Assembly (NCBI GenBank): GCA_015057445.1
Contig: SVEI01000011.1
Span: 1 to 57,705 of the forward strand
DNA length: 57,705 nucleotides
Direction: 5' to 3'
Origin: Lachnospiraceae bacterium
Lineage (GTDB): Bacteria; Bacillota; Clostridia; Lachnospirales; Lachnospiraceae
Under the pieces are notes generated by a model. It saw only the letters and a list, made by a program, of their open reading frames with translations. It was not told the DNA's origin and made no database searches. A program made the position numbers and the translations under genes. Position 1 is the first letter of the stretch. Each line of letters opens with the position of its first letter. Shown one piece after another: positions 43,118-51,052 of the stretch.

Positions 43118-43242
43118 CAATTACCTCCATAATTAGGGTTAGGAATAATATCCCCTCTAATTTCCCCACCCTGTTTTATATATACACCAACAATTTCAGA
43201 TGGTTTTATTCCACCAGGTATTGAAAATTCCATTTGTTCCAT
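43116..43242 (-). pseudogene. Tail of an Rhs-type toxin cut by the IS3 remnant
   Basis: The frame EFSIPGGIKPSEIVGVYIKQ then GGEIRGDIIPNPNYGGN ends at the TGA overlapping the immunity start. The IPGGIKPSEIVGVY ... IPNPNY ending resembles ends of ADP-ribosyltransferase-like polymorphic toxins, a tentative likeness only. Upstream it is cut by transposase sequence at about 43245. Confidence 0.55.
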
Positions 43243-43700
43243 CATACTCTAATCGATATGATACTGGACTCATATATCCTAATACCGAATGCAACCTTTT
43301 TCGGTTATAAAACAACTCTATATACCGGAACATATCTTTTTTCACTTCATCCATTGTATCATATTCTCTCCGGTATATCCTCTCTTTTTTCAGCGTAGCA
43401 AAAAAGTTTTCCATGCATGAATTATCATAAGGACAGCCAGGCCTACTCATACTCCCTGCAATACCATATTCTTCCAACATTTGATGAAATCCTTTACTGG
43501 AATATTGACATCCTCTGTCACTGTGAAATACTAATGCATTACTTATACCGTTCCTTGCTATTGCATTTGATAGTGCTTGTTTAACCAGTTCTGTGTCTAT
43601 CTTCTTACTTATTGAATATCCTATTACTTCCCTGTTATATAAGTCCATCACAGCCACTAGATATACCCAGCCAATCTGTGTTCGTCGCCGAGATTTTATG
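43196..43700 (-). mobile_element. IS3-family transposase (OrfB) remnant
   Basis: The C-terminal part of an IS3 rve transposase: RRTQIGWVYLVAVMDLYNRE, FHSDRGCQYSS, RPGCPYDNSCMENFFATLKK and FYNRKRLHSVLGYMSPVSY. Two of the three DDE residues (Asp in HSDRG, Glu in MENFF) are present; the N-terminal half, OrfA and the left end are gone. The copy begins right behind the gdhA terminator. The last 16 residues read into the toxin remnant. Confidence 0.85.
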
Positions 43701-43704
43701 ACAT

Positions 43705-43742
43705 CAAAAAAGCCCTATAGGCTTTAATCAACCTATAGGACT
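43705..43742. terminator. gdhA terminator
   Basis: AGCCCTATAGG (43711-43721) pairs with CCTATAGGACT (43732-43742) with one wobble; T-runs are present on both sides (GCTTTTTTG on the minus strand). Confidence 0.9.
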
Positions 43743-43778
43743 TTTTAGTAATATAATCAACTTGTGTTTAGTTATATC

Positions 43779-45203
<1,425 letters not shown>

Positions 45204-45258
45204 CTAAAAAGATAATTTTTTGCAAACATCCCGTAAGCTACGTCTATGAGGTTGTCGC

Positions 45259-45729
45259 TCACATCTCGCGCCAGTACTTACACCTATGCTTCACCAGCGT
45301 TGAAAATACAATCTGGGTCTTTGTCTTTCCAAAATGCTGCAACTCACCTATAAACTGGTCTAGCTCATGAGTTGTAGGAAATCTAACCTCTATAAGCATA
45401 GAATAGTCTCCTGTTACGGAATTACATTCTACTACATTCAGTACCCCTTCGATATACTCAGCAAATTCAGCCTTTCTCTCTGGTTCAATCTGTAGGTTGA
45501 TGAATGCCTTAATGTTATGAGCCATAGCCTCTGGGTTAATCCTAGTTGTAAATCCCTCTAGAACCCCTTCTTCTAACATTCTATCAATTCTAGCACCTAC
45601 AGCCGTAGGAGACATAAACACCTTTTCAGCAATATCCTTAAGAGATGTCCTTGCATTATCCTGCAATATAGTTAGAATCTGTGTGTCGATGTCATCTAAC
45701 TTATAATATACCAATTCGCGTTTTTCCAT
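45259..45729 (-). CDS. Lrp/AsnC-family transcription regulator
   Basis: An N-terminal winged-helix AsnC domain (KLDDIDTQILTILQDNARTS, then MSPTAVGARIDRMLEEGVLEG) and a C-terminal RAM ligand-binding domain (LNVVECNSVTGDYSMLIEV). The start at 45729 (MEKRELVYYK) is supported by AAGGAG seven bases upstream; the ORF frame extends 38 codons further without an SD. 156 aa is the normal family length. The gene lies 142 bases upstream of gdhA and downstream of an amino-acid transporter, so control of amino-acid supply is likely. Confidence 0.92.
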   Translation of the reverse strand: MEKRELVYYKLDDIDTQILTILQDNARTSLKDIAEKVFMSPTAVGARIDRMLEEGVLEGFTTRINPEAMAHNIKAFINLQIEPERKAEFAEYIEGVLNVVECNSVTGDYSMLIEVRFPTTHELDQFIGELQHFGKTKTQIVFSTLVKHRCKYWREM

Positions 45730-45774
45730 CTTCCAATTCTCCTTCTTTAAACTCCCTAATTTAAAGCTAGGATT

Positions 45775-45803
45775 ATAATAATACTGCAAGGAGAAGTTTT
45801 CAA
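45775..45803 (-). promoter_or_regulatory. Promoter of the Lrp/AsnC gene
   Basis: On the minus strand TTGAAA (45798-45803) and TATTAT (45775-45780) are 17 bases apart, followed by CTAGCTTTAAATTAG, a partial palindrome that could serve autoregulation. Confidence 0.6.
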
Positions 45804-45854
45804 GGAATTTTTTTATATATATAGGTGCTGGAAACTGTGCCAACTAATTACATT

Positions 45855-45926
45855 CCGGCCGTGACAGTGGTCGGGACTAAGTTGACCGTTTTAAGTGTCA
45901 GCGTGAACCGACCCTAGGCAGGCCGG
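45855..45926. other. GC-rich nested hairpin element, possible structured RNA
   Basis: Three nested stems can be drawn: CCGGCC (45855-45860) with GGCCGG (45921-45926), GGTCGG (45869-45874) with CCGACC (45908-45913), and GTTGAC (45881-45886) with GTCAGC (45897-45902). The GC content stands far above the surroundings. It lies upstream of the Lrp gene's promoter and before a bidirectional terminator. I could not match it to a riboswitch, 6S, SRP or tmRNA. The strand is undetermined. Confidence 0.45.
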
Positions 45927-45962
45927 CCAGTATACTGCCCCCTACAATTTTGGGCGTATTAT

Positions 45963-45998
45963 AAAAGAAGAGGAACCCTTTCGGATTCCTCTTCTTTT
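45963..45998. terminator. Bidirectional terminator hairpin
   Basis: AAAAGAAGAGGAA (45963-45975) and TTCCTCTTCTTTT (45986-45998), extended by further GC pairs in the loop. No annotated gene ends here, so it marks the end of an untranslated transcript on one or both strands. Confidence 0.8.
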
Positions 45999-46087
45999 CA
46001 TATGCTGATTATAATGTTCTGTGAGCCATAAGAAAATGGATAGCATTTTCAAAATTAGGGAGTTTGACTCACCGAACGTCTATGGTT

Positions 46088-46115
46088 ATTTTATCAAAGA
46101 ATTTAGTTTAGTCAA
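46088..46115 (-). promoter_or_regulatory. Promoter of a possible small RNA
   Basis: On the minus strand TTGACT (46110-46115) and TAAAAT (46088-46093) are 16 bases apart. The transcript would run about 110-120 nt to the hairpin at 45963-45998 without an ORF. TCAAACTCC and GGAGTTTGA flank the promoter region as an inverted pair. Confidence 0.4.
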
Positions 46116-46148
46116 TAAATCAAACTCCTTTCCCACATTTTAAGCAAA

Positions 46149-46208
46149 AATAAAAAAATAACTTGGTTTTCCTTTGTAAAATCATTTTTCACAAAGGAAA
46201 ACCAAGTT
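46149..46208 (-). terminator. Terminator of the NSS transporter
   Basis: A perfect 18-bp stem, AACTTGGTTTTCCTTTGT (46160-46177) and ACAAAGGAAAACCAAGTT (46191-46208), followed on the minus strand by ATTTTTTTATTTTT. Confidence 0.92.
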
Positions 46209-46257
46209 CACTTATCTAATATTTAATCAAATTTAACATTATACTTGCTTATTATAA

Positions 46258-47658
46258 TTACATTAAGCCAAATGCCTTAAGAAGAAGAATAACCATGAAT
46301 ACAGGTGCAAGGAACTTAATCATAACTGTATAAAGTACCTTTCTTCCCATTCTCTCACCATTCTTTTCTACCTCATCAATTATAGTTTGAGGCTTAGCAA
46401 TCCAGCCTATAAGAATACAAGTAAGAAGGGCAACAAGTGGCATCATAACTGAGTTACTTAAATAATCAAGTACATCAAGAACCTGACCTACTGCACCATT
46501 AGGAAGCTTAAGCTCAAAGTAAAGCTTATTATAGCCAAGACATACAAACAAACCACCAATTACTGCAATAACAGTTTCAATAACACAAGCCTTAAATCTT
46601 GATATATGGAACTGATCCATTAAGCTTGATACAACTGCTTCCATAACTGATACTGCACTTGTGAGTGCTGCGAAAAATACCATAGCAAAGAATGCTGTTC
46701 CCACAAGATAACCAGCAGGTCCCATAGCCTCAAAAACCTTAGGAAGTGTTACAAACATAAGGGATGGTCCAGAAGCCTGCATACCCTCTGTTCCCATAAA
46801 TGTATAAACTGCCGGAACAATCATAACACCCGCAAGTACCGCTACTGCTGTATCACAAAACTCAATTTGATTAATTGACTTTCCAAGATTAGCATCGTCC
46901 TTAACATATGAACCATAGGCAACCATAATACCCATAGCAACCGAAATACTAAAGAACAGCTGATTCATAGCGTCTACTAACACTGTGAAGAAACCACTTA
47001 CAGTAAGCCCTTCAAGATTAGGTATAACATATACCTTAAGACCTTCTAATCCAGTTCTTGTTACACCTGATGCATCAGTATGACTGAGTGCTATAGAGAA
47101 CACAGATATACCAATTACAAGCAAAAGAAGTATAGGCATAATTATCTTTGAAGCTGATTCTATACCCTTATTAACACCTCTAAACACAATAAATGCAGAT
47201 GCTCCGAGGAATATTGCGAAGAACACAAGTGGCCATACCTCCTGAGTAATAAACCCAGTAAAATAACCATCCTGAGCTGCATCTACACCTTCACCTGCCA
47301 AAAATGCCACGAAGTACTTTATTACCCATCCGCCAATTACACAGTAGTAAGGCATAATAAGAAGTGGTACTAAACTTGCTAGTAATCCAAGTCCCTTCCA
47401 GCCCTTCTTAATCTCACTGTATGCAGTAAGTGGACTCTGCTTTGTTTTACGACCAATTGCAACCTCTGTTGTAAGAAGTGCATAACCAAATGTAAGTACT
47501 AAGATGAGGTAAATTACAAGGAATAATCCTCCACCATCTTTTGCAGCAAGGTAAGGGAATCTCCAAATATTACCCAAGCCTACTGCACTTCCAGCTGCCG
47601 CAAGAACGAATCCCAGGGAGCCGGAAAATGAATTTCTGCTTTTCTTATTAGTTTCCAT
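46258..47658 (-). CDS. Sodium:neurotransmitter symporter family transporter
   Basis: 466 residues with about 11-12 transmembrane helices. The N-terminal signature FVLAAAGSAVGLGNIWRFPYL contains the unwound Na+/substrate site of the NSS (LeuT) fold; VLVDAMNQLFFSISVAMG is the TM6 region. Bacterial members import amino acids with Na+. Which amino acid cannot be read. It stands alone with its own terminator, upstream of the Lrp-type regulator and gdhA. Confidence 0.93.
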   Translation of the reverse strand: METNKKSRNSFSGSLGFVLAAAGSAVGLGNIWRFPYLAAKDGGGLFLVIYLILVLTFGYALLTTEVAIGRKTKQSPLTAYSEIKKGWKGLGLLASLVPLLIMPYYCVIGGWVIKYFVAFLAGEGVDAAQDGYFTGFITQEVWPLVFFAIFLGASAFIVFRGVNKGIESASKIIMPILLLLVIGISVFSIALSHTDASGVTRTGLEGLKVYVIPNLEGLTVSGFFTVLVDAMNQLFFSISVAMGIMVAYGSYVKDDANLGKSINQIEFCDTAVAVLAGVMIVPAVYTFMGTEGMQASGPSLMFVTLPKVFEAMGPAGYLVGTAFFAMVFFAALTSAVSVMEAVVSSLMDQFHISRFKACVIETVIAVIGGLFVCLGYNKLYFELKLPNGAVGQVLDVLDYLSNSVMMPLVALLTCILIGWIAKPQTIIDEVEKNGERMGRKVLYTVMIKFLAPVFMVILLLKAFGLM

Positions 47659-47741
47659 AAATTCTCCACTCTCTCTTTCTTATTTTACAAGTAGCCTAAT
47701 AATACCACAAAACTAGCCACAATAAAACAAATTTTTAACAA

Positions 47742-47784
47742 ATAAAGTGGATTTGTCCTATTATTTTCAACAAATCCACTTTAT
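47742..47784 (-). terminator. Terminator of the C39-like peptidase gene
   Basis: Perfect 15-bp arms ATAAAGTGGATTTGT (47742-47756) and ACAAATCCACTTTAT (47770-47784) with a U-rich tail on the minus strand. Confidence 0.85.
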
Positions 47785-47800
47785 ATCATCATAACCAAGG

Positions 47801-48670
47801 CTATTTAATTATTATGGCCATACTGCCTAACTTCTCATATCTTTCCCAGAACCCATCAGCATCTCTCTCCATAATTCCCTGAATAGGGTCATGAACTATA
47901 ACCACATTTCTCTCCAAATCATATCCAGAAAGCACCATACAGTGTTCACAATTATCCCAGGTGTAGGTTTTCTCGCCCCATTTTACACTAGAGCCAGTAG
48001 GTTGATTCTGCAGAAAATACACAGTATTCCATATTACAACTGGTGTTCCTTCTGACACATATCTGTATAATTCCTCTGGTGTACTGCCAGTAACATTTTT
48101 TGCGTTCAGCTCTGAACCCTGAGCATTCAAATACTTATTAGCTGTTCTTGTAAGTCCTGGAGAATATATACCAGCCCCACCTGATGTAAATGGATTACCT
48201 ACATATCCTTCCACAAAATTTGTTCCGTATATTAGATAATCGCTGGCTATGGTAGTTTTCTCTAGCTCGAAACCATAGTACTTAAGAAGCATAGTAAGAG
48301 CTACCGATTCACAGCCCGTAGGAAGCTCTGGATGTTGATATATTAGTTCCATCTCTATAGCTACACTGGTTGGTAGTTCTGTCTTAGGACGGTCTTCCCA
48401 CACTGTAATAGCATTACTAGAATCAATTATATCTTCTACCATCCTTCTACATTCCGCCTCAGTTTCAGCGTCCATGCTAGTAGCAACTTCATTTTGGGCA
48501 TCTAGCAATGTTGCATCTGCAGGTGTTGATGTTTCCAATGATTCCTCACCATGTTTCTTCCTGTTATTAGAATTAATGTTTGTAATTCCAATAACAAATA
48601 TAAGATATGCTAACAATAATGAAATTATAAAGGTCAAAATTCTGGTAATATTCTTCAAAAAATTATTCAT
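47801..48670 (-). CDS. C39-like cysteine peptidase family protein, membrane anchored
   Basis: An N-terminal transmembrane helix (FLKNITRILTFIISLLLAYL) and a C-terminal peptidase_C39_2-type domain: LPTGCESVALTMLLKYYGFE (catalytic Cys), DNCEHCMVLSGYD (His) and VIVHDPIQG (Asp). Such clostridial proteins face the cell exterior; substrate unknown. I prefer the ATG at 48670, which gives a proper signal anchor; the longer frame to 48796 would begin inside the terminator region of the gene upstream. The SD is weak. Confidence 0.8.
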   Translation of the reverse strand: MNNFLKNITRILTFIISLLLAYLIFVIGITNINSNNRKKHGEESLETSTPADATLLDAQNEVATSMDAETEAECRRMVEDIIDSSNAITVWEDRPKTELPTSVAIEMELIYQHPELPTGCESVALTMLLKYYGFELEKTTIASDYLIYGTNFVEGYVGNPFTSGGAGIYSPGLTRTANKYLNAQGSELNAKNVTGSTPEELYRYVSEGTPVVIWNTVYFLQNQPTGSSVKWGEKTYTWDNCEHCMVLSGYDLERNVVIVHDPIQGIMERDADGFWERYEKLGSMAIIIK

Positions 48671-48793
48671 ATAATCTCTTACAAATCTATGTTTTAAATA
48701 TACACTATTCCATTTAGTATTATAATAAATAGAATCACTCTTGTCTAATAATACTTTATTATAATTAGTATATATCAAATAACAAACATCATA

Positions 48794-48830
48794 CAAAAGT
48801 GGCTACAAAATTCAAAACTTTGTAGCCACT
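48794..48830 (-). terminator. Terminator of the ChW-protein operon
   Basis: AGTGGCTACAAA (48798-48809) and TTTGTAGCCACT (48819-48830), then CTTTT on the minus strand. Confidence 0.85.
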
Positions 48831-48838
48831 AAAATATT

Positions 48839-51019
48839 TTACTTTGTTATATACGCTTCTGTCCTAGTTGATACTACTCCATCATGGTTAGTAGGAGTTG
48901 CTCCTCCCTTAGGAACAAGCACTATCTGGATTCCTTCAAGACGTTTTGCGTATCCCGCTGTTCCTGATGGTTCTCCATTTTTTGCCCAACCAAGCCAACC
49001 GTAGGACTGGGCGTGAACTCTATAGTAAATGTCATAGTAATTAGCAATCTCTCCAGTAAGCTTTATCTTTATAGCTTCAAGTCGCTTTGCCTCACCACTA
49101 GTTCCTGACATCTGACCATCAGTCATCCATTTTGATGAATCATTTTCATCACCCTGCCAACCGTAAGTCTGAACATGAGTGGTATAAGCTATGCCTCCTT
49201 CATAATCCTTATTTGTAAGTTTGATGTTAATTCCCTCAAGTCTCTTCGATTCACCTGAAGTACCTGACATTTCACCATTATGCTTCCACTTCTGCCAACC
49301 ATAGGATTGCACGTGGGTTCTGTAGCTTACATTTGCTGTAGTCTCATTACCTGGTATAAATATTATCTCATCTGATACGGAAATATAAGCACTTTCGTCA
49401 TGTGGCAAGGTTGAAGCTTTTATTTCTCCGTAGTCAAGACCAGGACCTTCTTCCCCTCTTTTAACCACAACTACCTGAATTCCCTCTAGTCTCTTTCCCA
49501 AGCCTGCTGTACCAGATGGCTGACCATTTTTAGCCCAACCAAGCCATCCATAAGACTGAGCGTGCACACGGTAATATACGTCATAATCATCAGCTGTAAG
49601 TCCTGAAAGTCTAATCTTAATTGCTTCAAGTCTTTTGCCTTCACCACTGGTTCCATTTCTTTCTCCGTCTGCAGACCAAGGCAGCCAACCATAGGACTGA
49701 CAATGGGTAGTGTACTGTATTCCTAAGTCTTCTACACCTTCCACCTTAATCCAGATATCTTCTAATCGCTTTGCCTCTCCGCTGGTTCCTGACATTTCAC
49801 CATTCTTCTTTATAGCCTGAGTATCTCCATATGACTGAATATGGGTATGATAGGATACGGTTACATCTTCGTTATCGTTATAGTAATGGCCAATATTATC
49901 ATTGTAATATTCTGTTCTCAAATATATAAAGTCGACGTTTTCTCCATTATAGTATCCATCAGTAGAAATCCAAACATTATCAAAGTCAAAATCCTTAAAG
50001 GTTTCCTTCTTATTGTATTCTTCTCTTTCAAATGCAGTAGTATCAACTATGTAATCACCTGAGTCATATACAGCTTGTACATCATCATCTTCAGGGTAAT
50101 AACAATTTGTTATATCACCAGTAGCTTCATGTGCAATTGCATACTCAATCCCAGTTAAATTAATACAATTCTTAACATTTCCGCCTTTCCCTACAATACC
50201 ACCATATGCCGTTTCATCTCCTATAGCTACTACTGCTCCTCGATTTACACAATCAAATATATTTTTTCCCTCTGCAACAATTCCACCAGATACGGCATAA
50301 TCAAATTTATAGGTTGCATTAACAGCAAGAGCATTGCCTATATTAACACACTCTCGTATTGCATTGTCCTGAGTCTTTCCTGGTGAAAAGCAACTTATTC
50401 CACCTACATATCCTTCATTTGGTTTTATCATCTCGTGTTTATCGTTCAAGTAAAAGCTTATAACCTGTATATTTGCTTTATTAATTACTTTCTCGATAAT
50501 TCCATAATTTGTCTCCGCCACAGACGCTACAGACGCTTCATATGCATACATATAAATTCTGCCATCTACAAAGCAATTGCTTATTAATCCATAGTTAGTA
50601 TTACAAACACCGCCTATATGATACTCATTCTTTTCTAAAATATAATTTCCTTCTTCATCTGTTCCTAATTGAATATTTAGTTCAAAATTTAAGTTTTTGA
50701 TAGTTCCATAATTATTATTAATTATAGGACGTTTTACGTTTGTCAGTTTATATCCGTTACCATCTAATATACCAAAATAATTGTCAAAGAATTTCTCATT
50801 ACCCTCTAGGTCAAGGTCATTCATAAGAACATAGTTTGCTGTATTGTCTCCAAACAAGTCTTCAACCGTATAGACATAAATAGGTTCCGCTGCTTCAACT
50901 TGTTCTCCAGAATCATCTATAACTCCCTCTGTAGCAAAAGCTGTAAGGGGCATTATAATTATACACATTACTATTGATATAAATATTGGCAATACTCTTG
51001 TCATTAATTTTTTAATCAT
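48839..51019 (-). CDS. Secreted ChW-repeat protein with GLUG-like N-terminal region
   Basis: A signal peptide (to about residue 31) and an N-terminal beta-helix-like region with GLUG-type Gly/Asn turns (NYGTIKNLNFELN, GLISNCFVDGR, YGGIVGKGGNVKNC). Then six clostridial hydrophobic-with-tryptophan (ChW) repeats of about 40-50 residues (THVQSYGW ... GTSGE.KRLE.I.I). The six repeats fall into two triplets of distinct types. There is no sortase motif. The start at 51019 has AGGAGG five bases upstream. It follows a related ChW gene by 33 bases. ChW proteins are extracellular; adhesion or substrate binding is likely. Confidence 0.88.
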   Translation of the reverse strand: MIKKLMTRVLPIFISIVMCIIIMPLTAFATEGVIDDSGEQVEAAEPIYVYTVEDLFGDNTANYVLMNDLDLEGNEKFFDNYFGILDGNGYKLTNVKRPIINNNYGTIKNLNFELNIQLGTDEEGNYILEKNEYHIGGVCNTNYGLISNCFVDGRIYMYAYEASVASVAETNYGIIEKVINKANIQVISFYLNDKHEMIKPNEGYVGGISCFSPGKTQDNAIRECVNIGNALAVNATYKFDYAVSGGIVAEGKNIFDCVNRGAVVAIGDETAYGGIVGKGGNVKNCINLTGIEYAIAHEATGDITNCYYPEDDDVQAVYDSGDYIVDTTAFEREEYNKKETFKDFDFDNVWISTDGYYNGENVDFIYLRTEYYNDNIGHYYNDNEDVTVSYHTHIQSYGDTQAIKKNGEMSGTSGEAKRLEDIWIKVEGVEDLGIQYTTHCQSYGWLPWSADGERNGTSGEGKRLEAIKIRLSGLTADDYDVYYRVHAQSYGWLGWAKNGQPSGTAGLGKRLEGIQVVVVKRGEEGPGLDYGEIKASTLPHDESAYISVSDEIIFIPGNETTANVSYRTHVQSYGWQKWKHNGEMSGTSGESKRLEGINIKLTNKDYEGGIAYTTHVQTYGWQGDENDSSKWMTDGQMSGTSGEAKRLEAIKIKLTGEIANYYDIYYRVHAQSYGWLGWAKNGEPSGTAGYAKRLEGIQIVLVPKGGATPTNHDGVVSTRTEAYITK

Positions 51020-51052
51020 ATTTGCCTCCTGAATATATGTCTCATCCTGCAA

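Noticed and set aside
45855-45926. Known riboswitch, T-box, SRP RNA or 6S RNA in the GC-rich block
   Set aside because: None of the conserved sequence signatures I know for these classes is present, so it is reported only as an unnamed structured element.
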